Shown: positions 52,838 through 61,195, numbered from the stretch's first letter. The stretch: 64,000 nt of DNA from an uncultured Erythrobacter sp. (GCA_947503275.1 CANNCZ010000002.1:124001-188000); one strand, 5' to 3'. The notes: a model not told the origin generated them from the sequence alone. Made by a program: numbers and translations.

Positions 52838-53785
52838 ATGGCTAAGATCGACACTTACGAGACTGTCACCAACAGCATTATTCACCAGCTCGAGGCCGGG
52901 ACCAAACCATGGGTTTGCGATTGGGCCACTGGCGGAATTCAAATGCCGCACCGCGTCACTGGCGACATGTATCGCGGCATCAACGTGGTTTTGCTTTGGA
53001 TGGCGGCGCAAGAAAACCGCCTCACCGGCCGCACATGGATGACCTTTAAGCAAGCGAGCAGCCTTGGCGCGAAGGTCCGCAAGGGATCCAAAGGCACGCG
53101 CATCGTGTTCTTTAAGAAAATCGATGTGAAGGACCGCAACGCCAGCGATGCTGACGCTACTGTGCAAATTCCGATGCTCCGCACTTACACAGTGTTCAAC
53201 AGCGACCAGATCGACGATTTGCCCGCCAAGTATGCAACGCCAATCGTGCAGCCAAACCCCAGCATTGAACGGGACCGGGTGAACGAAGCCGCATTGCGTT
53301 CTAGCGGCGCCCAAATCACCGAAGGCGGCGCAAGCGCTCATTACACGCCCAGCACTGACATTGTGACCATGCCGGATTTTGAGCGCTTCACCAGCTCTAG
53401 CGGCTATCTTGCCACGCTTGCCCATGAGCTTTGCCACTGGACTGGCCACAAATCGCGGCATGATCGCTTTGGCCACAACAGCAAGGCAGATCGTGCCAGC
53501 TACGCTTTCGAAGAGTTGGTAGCGGAAATGGGCGCGGCGTTCATCGGCTCGCAACTCGGCATTGTTGGCGAGCATATCGAAAACCACAGCGCTTATCTGT
53601 CGCATTGGCTTAAGGTTTTGAAAGAGGACAAGCGCGCCATTTTCCGCGCTGCCAGCCTTGCCCAAGCGGCCGCCGATATGGTGCTGGCTAACGCTGGCGA
53701 GCTGCCTACGCTCGAGGGCGAGGAACCGACCACGGAGAGCATCAAACCCGCTCCGGTGATGTTGCAAGCCGAACTGGCACTTTGA
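52838..53785 (+). CDS. ardC: ArdC-like antirestriction protein
   Basis: A 315-residue protein with the two ArdC domains. The N-terminal ssDNA-binding-like region (about 1-130, IDTYETVTNSIIHQLEAGTKPWVCDW, TWMTFKQASSLGAKVRKGSKGT) is followed by a zincin-like metallopeptidase domain with HELCHWTGH at 196-204 and EELVAE at 225-230. ArdC proteins protect incoming DNA from host restriction. It heads a rightward operon with its own consensus promoter and is probably expressed early after entry. Confidence 0.88.
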   Translation: MAKIDTYETVTNSIIHQLEAGTKPWVCDWATGGIQMPHRVTGDMYRGINVVLLWMAAQENRLTGRTWMTFKQASSLGAKVRKGSKGTRIVFFKKIDVKDRNASDADATVQIPMLRTYTVFNSDQIDDLPAKYATPIVQPNPSIERDRVNEAALRSSGAQITEGGASAHYTPSTDIVTMPDFERFTSSSGYLATLAHELCHWTGHKSRHDRFGHNSKADRASYAFEELVAEMGAAFIGSQLGIVGEHIENHSAYLSHWLKVLKEDKRAIFRAASLAQAAADMVLANAGELPTLEGEEPTTESIKPAPVMLQAELAL

Positions 53786-53863
53786 CCATCCCCGCAGCCG
53801 CTTGGAGCGATCCGAGCGGCTATAGGGAAGGCCATCAAGCCCCCCATCAAAAGCGCCGGCACA

Positions 53864-53890
53864 GGGCCGCGCTAGGTCGATGAAAGGACC
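53864..53890 (+). promoter_or_regulatory. Shared leader element, copy 2
   Basis: GGGCCGCGCTAGGTC is followed by GATGAAAGGACC, seven bases before the ATG at 53897. It matches copy 1 at almost every position of the two conserved blocks, and the shared identity continues upstream with GCCGGCAcA. A GGTC/GACC pair again brackets the Shine-Dalgarno. Confidence 0.6.
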
Positions 53891-53896
53891 AGACAA

Positions 53897-54235
53897 ATGG
53901 ACACTTACAAAGTCATAGTGGATAGCGGCTTGCCAAGCGGGACGCGCGCAATCGGTTGCGGCTGCGATGCCGAAAACACAATCAGCGATCTTACCGCCAT
54001 TGGCGACGCCATACTTACGCCTAGCGATCCGTCGCCGGCCGGCCGCTGCACGCATTGCGGTTGCTTGGCCTATGCCGAAACCGAATTGCTGAAAATGGAG
54101 CGCGCCGCGCCATCTATGCTTTCCGCGTTGAAGCAAGCCGAATTGTTTATGGCGGGTTTTGAAGACTGCGACGCGCAAGAAGATATGGCCGCGCTCGAGG
54201 CCGTGCGCGACGCCATCACGAAAGCGGAGGGCTAA
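53897..54235 (+). CDS. Small phage protein with possible zinc site
   Basis: A 112-residue protein of unknown function. Cys residues occur as CGC near 23 and as CTHCGC near 50, enough for a zinc-binding site. The second half is helical (ALKQAELFMAGFEDCDAQEDMAALEAVRDAI), a pattern often seen in small phage early proteins. It lies 111 nt after ardC behind its own copy of the shared leader. Confidence 0.6.
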   Translation: MDTYKVIVDSGLPSGTRAIGCGCDAENTISDLTAIGDAILTPSDPSPAGRCTHCGCLAYAETELLKMERAAPSMLSALKQAELFMAGFEDCDAQEDMAALEAVRDAITKAEG

Positions 54236-54238
54236 GCC

Positions 54239-54517
54239 ATGAACCAATTCACAGCCTACACCCCGCGCGATGGCGACACCATCCACTTGCGCTTTGAAAG
54301 ATTGCCCGAACGAACCGGCCGCTATGTCTTGGGCATTCACCGCGACGGTGCGCGCGCCAGTTTGACCCGGTGCGCCACGAACCGAAAAACCTTTGTTGAT
54401 ATCGAAAGGCTGATTGAGCTTTACGACGCGGGCACTTTGACACCGATAGACGCCGTGCAACTCGAGCGCGATGCGCAGATGCGCTTGCGCTTCACCAGCA
54501 ACACTAAGGAGGCTTGA
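54239..54517 (+). CDS. Small phage protein, unknown
   Basis: A 92-residue protein with beta-rich N-terminus (DTIHLRFERLPERTGRYVLGIHRDG) and a helical C-terminal half. It begins 3 nt after the preceding stop, so it shares that operon. Not recognised. Confidence 0.55.
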   Translation: MNQFTAYTPRDGDTIHLRFERLPERTGRYVLGIHRDGARASLTRCATNRKTFVDIERLIELYDAGTLTPIDAVQLERDAQMRLRFTSNTKEA

Positions 54518-54520
54518 GCC

Positions 54521-54802
54521 ATGATTGACGACAAAACCGGACAACTGATTGAGGCAGGCGCGTGCCTTTGGGAAGCGTACTTGGACAAAACAATTTCGGT
54601 TACAGCGCTTGCAGCCGCAGATGAATGGCGGGAAAGTCAGGGCACAAGCTCTTTGCGCTTGATGATTTTGAACCAAGCCGAAAACTGCCATAACGCTTGG
54701 TGGGCGCTTCATAAAGATGCGCGAATGGACGAGCCTTTCGATTGGGAATTCTGCCCGCAATTTCTTTCCAACTGGATCGAAAAAGGTGGGCTTACTCAAT
54801 AA
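54521..54802 (+). CDS. Small phage protein, unknown
   Basis: A 93-residue acidic protein rich in Trp and Cys (LWEAYLDKTIS, NCHNAWWALHKDARMDEPFDWEFC). Last gene of the ardC operon, 3 nt after the previous gene with GGAGG upstream. It converges with the helicase gene, with 26 nt between the stops and no clear terminator. Not recognised. Confidence 0.55.
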   Translation: MIDDKTGQLIEAGACLWEAYLDKTISVTALAAADEWRESQGTSSLRLMILNQAENCHNAWWALHKDARMDEPFDWEFCPQFLSNWIEKGGLTQ

Positions 54803-54828
54803 GCGCATAGACGAACGGGCCGGGGTAA

Positions 54829-56832
54829 TCATACTTCGGCCCCTTCGCATTCTTCATCAAACCAACGCTTGAGCGTTTTCTCTTTGCTCGCGTTGGGCAG
54901 CTGCTCTTCATCGAACACATGGCACAGCGGCACACACACCGCCGATAGCTTGCGCCGGCCGAACGCGACCTTGCGCGCACGCACCGCCATCGGGAACCGC
55001 TCAAGCACAGCGTCATAAATCTCTGCCCAGCCTTGCTGCGATCCCTGAAACAGATGCGCCAGCGCAGCTTGCCCAGGAGCGATAGCCAGGAAGCCAGGGA
55101 AGTCCTTATCGAACGCCTGTGTGCCCCACCGCTTGCCTTTGTCCTTTTTCACCCGGCCTTCGGTATCGAGCTCTTCGTCATAGAACGTGCAATTGACCAG
55201 CTTAAGGCCATACTGCCCTAACCGCTCATTGATGCGCTTGCCGGCATCTGGATCGCGCAGCGGCTCAATAGCGTGATCGAGAGCATCGCCAATCCAAGTG
55301 GCCAGCGCCACGCGCTCATCGCCGCCGCGCGCCTGCACCTGCGCACCCAATAGATGATCGAGGCAATCTGCGTGCTGCGGCCGCTCTTGCGCAATCTCAC
55401 GCATCCGCTCGGGCCGGCACATATCCGCCCAATGCAACACATCTTCGTAATCGGGCAGGCCATCCGGCGTGTCGTGATCGTGGATCAACACATCAGCACA
55501 TGCCAACAGAGTGCCAAACTGGTCGCAAGCGCGGCCGTCATGCCCCGCTTGTCGCAACGCTTCGTGATACTTGGCTTTGGTCGCCGCTAATCGCGCCCAC
55601 CCGTCGACCATGCGCCGCAACAGCTTGCGGCCGATGGTCGGGAGATTGTACGCCTCGAGGCTCGGCTCGCCCGCCCAATCGGCAGGAAACGGCATCAACT
55701 CACCAATCGCAAGGCGGCTTTTGTCTTGCGCTGGCATCGATGGAATATTGATCGATGAAAACAGGAACGAACTGCGGATCGAAAATTCGTGCGCATTGTG
55801 ATCCTGCCCGCCACGGTGGCCTTTGTCGCCTGTGAACGAAAGCCGCATCAGCTCAATCACATCGTTAACCTTGCGATTGTCAGCGGATGCCTCAATTTCA
55901 TCGACCAGAACCGGCACTGTCGCTTGACCTAGGCTCTGCCGGATCGCTGCCCCGGTTGCGTTTGCGGTGCGGAAACAACCCCGGCCAAGCAGCTGGTGAA
56001 GAGCCTTACCTTCGCCGTTCAAATGCGATTTGCCCGTGCCGCGTCCTCCGGTTAGCCAGATATTGGGACGAACCGGCAGCGCACCGCCCACCAACGCACT
56101 ACCAAGCCAACCCAGCAACAGGCGAGGATCTAGGAGAGAGCGCCGCCAATTCCACGTCCTAAACAGGCCCGGCAATCCATCACGGCCAATTTGGCCCGAT
56201 ATCAAAAGCGCCGCGGCTTCCGGTCCAACCGGGTCAGGCCATGGGCGGGGGATAGGATCATCCCCGGCATAGACGAAATCACCCAGCACGCCGCAACTCG
56301 CCCAATTCCACCGGCGCAATTCGCCTTCAAGGGTATGGTCGGAATGCAGGATCTTATCGCCACAATGCAGCGCAAGCCCGCCTGCATCATGCCGATGCGC
56401 TCCCCGGCCGCGCTTGCGATCTGCGGAACTGAACCGCCCGCGCCGCACACATTCACCAATCAACGCGGCCGTTGCTTCGGCTTGATCCCATCCAATGATT
56501 TCAGAAGCGCGATCTTTCGTCGGCTTCGACCACTTGGGGAACTGCTCTTCCAACCATTCTTCGTCACCGAACAGCGCGACCATGCCGTTTTTGCCGTGGC
56601 GATTATTTGCCTCGAGGCCGACCAGCTGCTTGTTGCGGTCTAGGTAAAAGCATGTTTGCTTACCATCCTCTGTGGATCGAATGCCCAGCGGCACAATCGG
56701 GCAGCTTTTCCAATCAATCGGCAACTTGCGCTGCTTGCCCTTTTCGGGTGTCGCATCGCCTTCTTGCGCCATTGTCGGTGCGTCCTTTGGATTGTCGAGC
56801 GCATCCTTGATTGAGGCAACACCATCGGTCAT
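54829..56832 (-). CDS. Phage replicative P-loop ATPase/helicase
   Basis: A 667-residue replication protein. The first 240 residues are not recognised; residues about 250-420 form a P-loop ATPase with Walker A GGRGTGKS (262-269) and Walker B VLVDEIEA (308-315). The layout resembles primase-associated helicases of phages and integrative elements (DUF927/D5-like), but the exact class is uncertain. It is the last gene of the leftward operon with the toprim and ParB-like proteins, overlapping the latter by 4 nt. It probably unwinds phage DNA. Confidence 0.72.
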   Translation of the reverse strand: MTDGVASIKDALDNPKDAPTMAQEGDATPEKGKQRKLPIDWKSCPIVPLGIRSTEDGKQTCFYLDRNKQLVGLEANNRHGKNGMVALFGDEEWLEEQFPKWSKPTKDRASEIIGWDQAEATAALIGECVRRGRFSSADRKRGRGAHRHDAGGLALHCGDKILHSDHTLEGELRRWNWASCGVLGDFVYAGDDPIPRPWPDPVGPEAAALLISGQIGRDGLPGLFRTWNWRRSLLDPRLLLGWLGSALVGGALPVRPNIWLTGGRGTGKSHLNGEGKALHQLLGRGCFRTANATGAAIRQSLGQATVPVLVDEIEASADNRKVNDVIELMRLSFTGDKGHRGGQDHNAHEFSIRSSFLFSSINIPSMPAQDKSRLAIGELMPFPADWAGEPSLEAYNLPTIGRKLLRRMVDGWARLAATKAKYHEALRQAGHDGRACDQFGTLLACADVLIHDHDTPDGLPDYEDVLHWADMCRPERMREIAQERPQHADCLDHLLGAQVQARGGDERVALATWIGDALDHAIEPLRDPDAGKRINERLGQYGLKLVNCTFYDEELDTEGRVKKDKGKRWGTQAFDKDFPGFLAIAPGQAALAHLFQGSQQGWAEIYDAVLERFPMAVRARKVAFGRRKLSAVCVPLCHVFDEEQLPNASKEKTLKRWFDEECEGAEV

Positions 56833-57848
56833 GCGGCAGCATCCCTCAATTTACACCAAGCGCTCACGCAAATGCCTACATCGGCATCGGTGCGCAGCCT
56901 TTCGCACTGTTCACAAAAACGCTTGGCCCCGGATTTAACCGCGTCATAACGATCAAGCGGTGCATCCTTTGGCCCGGATCGAACCAACTGCGGCGCTGGC
57001 TTTCTCAATGCGACTTTCCGCGCGGGCGTCACGACACCGGCCATTGCATTGCGCACCGCCCTTTCGAAACTAACCACGACACTGAGTTGCGGGTGATGCG
57101 ATTGCTCAACAATCGCGGCTGCGCGCCACTCTTCCTGTGTTTTGGAGCCGAGTTTAGCGCGAATTTTGGCCAGCTGCTCTTCGGAAACAACATTGCCCCG
57201 CGCGGTCGAACACAGGGCCACGATGCCGGGAAACAGGGTTCCGGCGTATCGCAGAGATTGACCGGCAAAGGCTTGCTGCAAAGTGACAAGCGCCGCTTTG
57301 GTTATCGCCTCGCCCTTACGTCGCCAGCTGCGCTCTAACCCGCCGATGCAGCCAATCGTATCAAAACCCCAAAACTTCCAATTGGTGTGCGCTGCCAGCT
57401 GCAATCCTGCATCGGCAATCGCATCGCGGAGCGCGATTGCTGCTTCGTCTCCGCTCGCCAGTTTGCCTTTGAACTTATCAAGCGAGGTCAGCGCATTTCG
57501 CTTTGTGTTGATCGCCGTGAATGCAGCCGCTTCTTGCTGCAAATCTTCATATTCACCAACGATACAAGGCAATTCGTCGATATCACCGCGCAGCTTGGCC
57601 GCTTCAAATCGGTGTTGACCATCGATCACATACAGCTTGCCGTCGCGCCGCGACACAACCAGCACTTGGCACAAATCCCACCGCCATTGCGCGGCTATTT
57701 GCCTGATCAACGATTGGCTTTCACGGCTTTCGATTGATCGCTGATACGCCGCGTCAATGTGCAGCTGCGCTGGCGCGACGAATTCCAACGCGGGCTTAGC
57801 GCCCATCGCTGGCTTCATTACTTCTTTGTCGAATGCGATTTCCGTCAT
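56829..57848 (-). CDS. ParB/Srx-like protein (DUF6551-type)
   Basis: A 339-residue protein with a ParB-like N-terminal domain: AYQRSIES, QIAAQWRWDLCQVLVVSRRDGKLYVIDGQHRFEAAK. The DGQHR box is the ParB/sulfiredoxin nucleotide-binding motif. The C-terminus has CEQCERLRTDADVGIC, a probable zinc site. In phages such proteins lie with replication genes and may act as CTP-dependent DNA-binding proteins. The start at 57848 gives a TGATGA junction with the toprim gene; the ORF-track start is upstream in another gene. Confidence 0.75.
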   Translation of the reverse strand: MTEIAFDKEVMKPAMGAKPALEFVAPAQLHIDAAYQRSIESRESQSLIRQIAAQWRWDLCQVLVVSRRDGKLYVIDGQHRFEAAKLRGDIDELPCIVGEYEDLQQEAAAFTAINTKRNALTSLDKFKGKLASGDEAAIALRDAIADAGLQLAAHTNWKFWGFDTIGCIGGLERSWRRKGEAITKAALVTLQQAFAGQSLRYAGTLFPGIVALCSTARGNVVSEEQLAKIRAKLGSKTQEEWRAAAIVEQSHHPQLSVVVSFERAVRNAMAGVVTPARKVALRKPAPQLVRSGPKDAPLDRYDAVKSGAKRFCEQCERLRTDADVGICVSAWCKLRDAAA

Positions 57849-58999
57849 CACGCAGCCTCCTGATTTTGGAGCGCGCGCACCCAATCATTGATATCTTTAA
57901 CCGGCTTGCCGCTCACCTTTTCAGGTGGGAAAACCAGCTGGCATTTGACGCCGCGCGCTTGTTGTTGTCCAATAACCCGCTCGAGGCCGGCCGTGTTGGG
58001 TTGCCCGTCTGCATCCACGTCGCGATCTGCCACAATGACGAGGGGCCCGCATTGCTCCGGCAATATGATGGCGCCCATATTTCCCAGGCTGATCGAGCAG
58101 ATGATGCGCGCCTCTGGCTTGATCATGCGCACGGCCACGGCATCTTCGGGGCCTTCGCAAACATAGATCGGCTCGCCTTCGGGCATATCGTGCATCGACT
58201 TGCCGCTGGCCCCCTTGTTAATCGGGATAAACCCGCCCCACTGGTTGCCAAGGATCCTCTTGCGGTATCCGTTGCGCTCTTTTTTGCTCAGATCAGGCGG
58301 CACAGCTATTCCGCGCCAACCGGTCAAAAACCGCTCAAGATAGACGCGGTGCGTGCCATGATATTTGCCAGTGGGCAGATAGACACAGCACAGCATAGCC
58401 GGGTGTTTGCGCTGGGTTGGATCATGCCAGATCATCGGATGAAACCGCAGCGAACCGGGCCATTTACCCAATGGCCCTTTGCCAAGGCCACGGCCGCGCA
58501 AATACTCTGCCGCGCCGCTGCCATTCATGGCTTCGCCCGATAGAAACAAACCTTTTGACTTTTTCGCTTTTGTCGCACGGCGCTTTTGGTCTTGGCGGTG
58601 CAGCTCTTCGGCGCGCGCCTTGGCTTCGGCCGCACGGCGCTGCCTTTCCTCCTGGCTGACTTGGCGGCGCTCGCCGCTTGATGGCCGGCCCAGGCGACGG
58701 CGCGCTTCGTCAAACGCATCTGCCGCACTTAGGCCCAGCTTTAAGCGCAGAAGATCCAGCATATCGCCTTTCTCTTCGCCTGCGGCGCAATTGCCGGCAT
58801 CGATCCAACGCCCCATCTTTGGACCGCTCAAATGGACCCATGCGCTTTCGCTTTGGCCATTGTCGGGGATGCCCGAAAACATCCATTTCTCGCCAGCGCG
58901 CCGACCATTCGGCAACAATTCAACAGCAAGGCTTTGCGCCAATGCGTTCAATGCACCCGTTAACTCGGCGGTGTCATCGATGTATTGGGGATCGCTCAT
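57848..58999 (-). CDS. Toprim-domain primase-like protein
   Basis: A 383-residue protein. The N-terminal part (GRWIDAGNCAAGEEKGDMLDLL) looks like the zinc-free start of phage primases. After a highly charged linker (about 110-150), a toprim domain occupies about 275-375: VCEGPEDAVAVRMI with the catalytic Glu near 282, and VIVADRDVDADG with DxD near 327. It probably makes primers together with the helicase encoded two genes downstream. The start at 58999 overlaps the previous stop (ATGA). Confidence 0.8.
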   Translation of the reverse strand: MSDPQYIDDTAELTGALNALAQSLAVELLPNGRRAGEKWMFSGIPDNGQSESAWVHLSGPKMGRWIDAGNCAAGEEKGDMLDLLRLKLGLSAADAFDEARRRLGRPSSGERRQVSQEERQRRAAEAKARAEELHRQDQKRRATKAKKSKGLFLSGEAMNGSGAAEYLRGRGLGKGPLGKWPGSLRFHPMIWHDPTQRKHPAMLCCVYLPTGKYHGTHRVYLERFLTGWRGIAVPPDLSKKERNGYRKRILGNQWGGFIPINKGASGKSMHDMPEGEPIYVCEGPEDAVAVRMIKPEARIICSISLGNMGAIILPEQCGPLVIVADRDVDADGQPNTAGLERVIGQQQARGVKCQLVFPPEKVSGKPVKDINDWVRALQNQEAA

Positions 59000-59196
59000 T
59001 TGGGGCACTTCCCCGGCTCACGGGCAATTGCCGCGTACAGGCGCAGCTGATCTGCAAGCTTGTCGGCCGCCTCCGGTGTCAAGGCACGCCGCGCGCAGCT
59101 TATGCCATCCGGCATCATCAGCAATACGCTCCATTGCCCCTGCGCATTGGCTGCGCCCATGACGTAACACGGCTCAACGGATGACGCGCCAATCAT
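58996..59196 (-). CDS. Small protein in the early replication operon
   Basis: A 66-residue protein (SSVEPCYVMGAANAQGQWSVLLMMPDG and a helix EAADKLADQLRLYAAIA). It resembles small phage proteins that precede primases, but has no assigned function. The ATG at 59196 is preferred to the TTG at 59208 of the ORF track; neither has a strong Shine-Dalgarno. The stop overlaps the toprim start. Confidence 0.5.
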   Translation of the reverse strand: MIGASSVEPCYVMGAANAQGQWSVLLMMPDGISCARRALTPEAADKLADQLRLYAAIAREPGKCPK

Positions 59197-59244
59197 TGCA
59201 GCAACCAATTTTCAACGCTGTTTGCGAACGGTTCGGCAACGCAA

Positions 59245-59261
59245 TTAACGATAGACGTTAA
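59245..59261. promoter_or_regulatory. Perfect palindrome TTAACG-N5-CGTTAA
   Basis: TTAACGATAGACGTTAA has perfect 6-bp arms. It lies between the Cro-like gene and the early replication genes and shares TTAAC/GTTAA elements with the 17-mers flanking the CI-like gene. It may be a third operator acting on the leftward transcript. Confidence 0.45.
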
Positions 59262-59318
59262 GCGAGCAGAAGTGCCAGCGAACGGGGAAAGGGGAGGCAC
59301 GCGCGACAACCACATGGG

Positions 59319-59543
59319 TCATGCAGCCTCATTTATTGGTGGATAAAAGTCGTCGGCCTTCACCTTGCCAGCAGTCAGCGCCAAAACCCTTGGCATGAAC
59401 TCCCTGCTAGGCACTCGACGTCCGCGCTCCCAATCCGACCAAACTTGCCGAGAAGTTTGAACTGCGCCGGCACAGCTTTGCTGTGTCAGCCCTTCACTCT
59501 CGCGCCATGCGCGCAGCTTCGATTTGCTTGAATGGGTCTGCAT
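59319..59543 (-). CDS. Cro-like XRE-family HTH regulator
   Basis: A 74-residue single-domain helix-turn-helix protein (GLTQQSCAGAVQTSRQVWSDWERGRRVPS). It is encoded divergently from the CI-like repressor, 64 nt away, and heads the leftward replication operon. This is the classic Cro position. It would shut off the repressor on entry to the lytic cycle. Confidence 0.75.
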   Translation of the reverse strand: MQTHSSKSKLRAWRESEGLTQQSCAGAVQTSRQVWSDWERGRRVPSREFMPRVLALTAGKVKADDFYPPINEAA

Positions 59544-59552
59544 GCGCGCTAT

Positions 59553-59569
59553 GTAAGCGTTTCGTTAAC
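59553..59569. promoter_or_regulatory. Candidate CI/Cro operator (left copy)
   Basis: GTAAGCGTTTCGTTAAC is a 17-bp imperfect palindrome in the 64-nt divergent region between cro-like and cI-like genes. It is identical at 14 of 17 positions to the 17-mer at 60034-60050. Confidence 0.65.
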
Positions 59570-59607
59570 TTCAAAGCAACCCCACTTTCAGTTATGGGCG
59601 ACTATTT

Positions 59608-60003
59608 ATGTCAGCAGATATTTTACAACTTCTGCCAATGGACAAGGCACCAAACCGAATTCGTGAGCTTCGCTTGGCGCGGAAGCTTTCACAGCAAAAG
59701 GTCGCGGATGCGATCAATGTGAGCAAAGTTACGATTTCACAGCTCGAGCGCGGAGAAATGCAGCTAACGCAGCATTATATGAGCCGCATCGCCAATGCGT
59801 TAGGCTGCTTCCCTGCGGATTTACTCACGAAACAGCAAAACCCTTATCAACTGACCGCAGAAGAATTGAAGATAATTCAGCAGATGCGCGCGGCATCATC
59901 TGACGATCGAGCCAAGCTTTCCGCCCTTGCTGATGTTGTGATACCATTTCACATTGTTGAGCCATATCACGAGCTCAAGCCGAAGAGGGCCAATGATGGC
60001 TAG
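59608..60003 (+). CDS. CI-like XRE-family phage repressor
   Basis: A 131-residue regulator with an N-terminal HTH (RIRELRLARKLSQQKVADAINVSKVTISQLERGEM) and a short C-terminal region of about 55 residues, too short for a LexA/CI-type peptidase domain. It probably dimerises through helices and holds the lysogenic state. Divergent from cro-like and flanked on both sides by similar 17-bp palindromes. An alternative ATG lies at 59638; the first is kept because of the better-placed purine-rich stretch. Confidence 0.75.
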   Translation: MSADILQLLPMDKAPNRIRELRLARKLSQQKVADAINVSKVTISQLERGEMQLTQHYMSRIANALGCFPADLLTKQQNPYQLTAEELKIIQQMRAASSDDRAKLSALADVVIPFHIVEPYHELKPKRANDG

Positions 60004-60033
60004 TTAGAGCATCCTTAACTTTTTGGTTGCCAT

Positions 60034-60050
60034 GTAAGCTTTTCGCTGAC
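60034..60050. promoter_or_regulatory. Candidate CI/Cro operator (right copy)
   Basis: GTAAGCTTTTCGCTGAC, preceded by AT as in the left copy, lies between the repressor gene and the next rightward gene. A second palindrome CCGTT-ATCAC-AACGG (60061-60075) follows and partly overlaps the Shine-Dalgarno GGAGG of the gene at 60086. Confidence 0.6.
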
Positions 60051-60085
60051 ATATCGACTTCCGTTATCACAACGGAGGTTAGCGA

Positions 60086-60466
60086 ATGTCTGTTATTTCC
60101 CGCCCCCAATTGCACCTTGCGCAAGGCGGCACCGCCGCACCTACGTGCAACACGCATTGGATCTGTGTTCAGCTCGGTTATGCAGGGGGCGACCGCCGTA
60201 AAGAGCGGTACATCAAAACCCTGATTGAAAAGCGCGGCTTCCCCCAGCCATTGCCTCACGAAAAATGGGGCGGCGGGATATCCGACACTGTCAGTGCAAC
60301 CCGTTCCGAATGGATCCGCGCCGGCGTCGAAGAATGGCTTGGCCGATATCTTCCGCCCGCTGCCGGTGCCGCGCTCGATGCCGATGCAAAGAACGCCGCC
60401 GCGCATGAAATGGATCGCGCGGCCGGTGAGCTGCGCCTCGTTGCCGGAACGGAGGCGAGGCTATGA
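60086..60466 (+). CDS. AlpA/excisionase-like DNA-binding protein
   Basis: A 126-residue protein whose middle part (KRYIKTLIEKRGFPQPLP-type stretch, then ATRSEWIRAGVEEWLGRYL) fits the small winged-helix AlpA/Xis family, in which a GFP.P segment and a W....V..W helix are conserved. Such proteins act as excisionases or as activators of integrase genes. It is the first gene after the repressor in the rightward operon, with GGAGG upstream and operator-like palindromes before it. The family call is by eye. Confidence 0.55.
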   Translation: MSVISRPQLHLAQGGTAAPTCNTHWICVQLGYAGGDRRKERYIKTLIEKRGFPQPLPHEKWGGGISDTVSATRSEWIRAGVEEWLGRYLPPAAGAALDADAKNAAAHEMDRAAGELRLVAGTEARL

Positions 60467-60792
60467 GCCCCTTAGCTCTTCTCTCTTTGTCGGATGACGA
60501 AGCCCTGGGAATGCGCCGTGTCGTACGCGGGCAAATGGCCGATATGATCCCACCAGATGAAATCGACATTGTGACCGACCTGGTAATTCAAGCGGTTTCT
60601 GAGGCGTTCAGCGCAGCTGACCGCGTACTGAATTCAGCGCCAAGCTCGAGCCATTATCTAGCGATCGCTGCGCCGACTATCTCAATTCTAGCCGGCCGCT
60701 CGGAAACGCTACGCAACGGCATCGAGAGCTTTGCCAAGAAACAAGGCATACCAACAAGCATGCAGCAAGTTAACATAGGGAAACGCGCATGA
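60463..60792 (+). CDS. Small phage protein, unknown
   Basis: A 109-residue mostly helical protein (DIVTDLVIQAVSEAFSAADRVL, RSETLRNGIESFAKKQG). ATGA overlaps with both neighbours show it is part of the rightward operon. Not recognised. Confidence 0.55.
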   Translation: MSPLALLSLSDDEALGMRRVVRGQMADMIPPDEIDIVTDLVIQAVSEAFSAADRVLNSAPSSSHYLAIAAPTISILAGRSETLRNGIESFAKKQGIPTSMQQVNIGKRA

Positions 60793-61064
60793 GCCGCACC
60801 GCAACAGGCGCAGTCCTCGCCATCTTGGACCAGCTCGAGCCAGAGGCAAAAGCCGGATGGGAAGCCGAAGAGCTCAACATTCAGGAAGCCATCGCCGCAA
60901 GCCAGGCCATCACTGACAAGCGAGCCAACGAAATGGCGGCGACCTTGCAGCAAACGCAAGATGATCAGGCGACAATTAACCTGATCCAGCTTGACGCCGT
61001 GCAGCGCGCAGAACTGCCAAACGATGTGCGCGGCCGGCACGAACCGGGATACAATCAACCATGA
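60789..61064 (+). CDS. Small phage protein, unknown, coiled
   Basis: A 91-residue protein, nearly all predicted helix and rich in Ala, Gln and Glu (EEAKAGWEAEELNIQEAIAASQ type composition). A coiled-coil partner protein is possible. It overlaps its neighbours by 4 nt on both sides. Not recognised. Confidence 0.55.
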   Translation: MSRTATGAVLAILDQLEPEAKAGWEAEELNIQEAIAASQAITDKRANEMAATLQQTQDDQATINLIQLDAVQRAELPNDVRGRHEPGYNQP

Positions 61065-61195
61065 GCCGGCAAGAACTCATTGCGCACTGCATCCGCGCTT
61101 TCGCCACCTACAGCGTGGCCGGGTTTCTCAGCTGTTTTCCGGTCTTTTTCATCATCGCCATTACGGCGGCAATGCAGGGATACCCTTTGCGATGA
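61061..61195 (+). CDS. Tiny single-helix membrane protein (missing from ORF track)
   Basis: A 44-residue ORF, ATGAGCCGGC to TGA, overlapping the upstream stop by 4 nt (ATGA) and the downstream start by 4 nt (ATGA). It has a basic N-terminus and one long hydrophobic stretch (SVAGFLSCFPVFFIIAITAAM). The double translational coupling makes it a likely real gene. Function is unknown. Confidence 0.6.
   Translation: MSRQELIAHCIRAFATYSVAGFLSCFPVFFIIAITAAMQGYPLR

Noticed and set aside
51641-54850. A 1069-codon stop-free frame on the minus strand
   Set aside because: It runs antisense through ardC and three small genes and across the repeat array, has no recognisable domain, signal or low-bias composition, and overlaps the start of terS. 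The frame is most likely open by base composition, though its length across non-coding DNA is notable.
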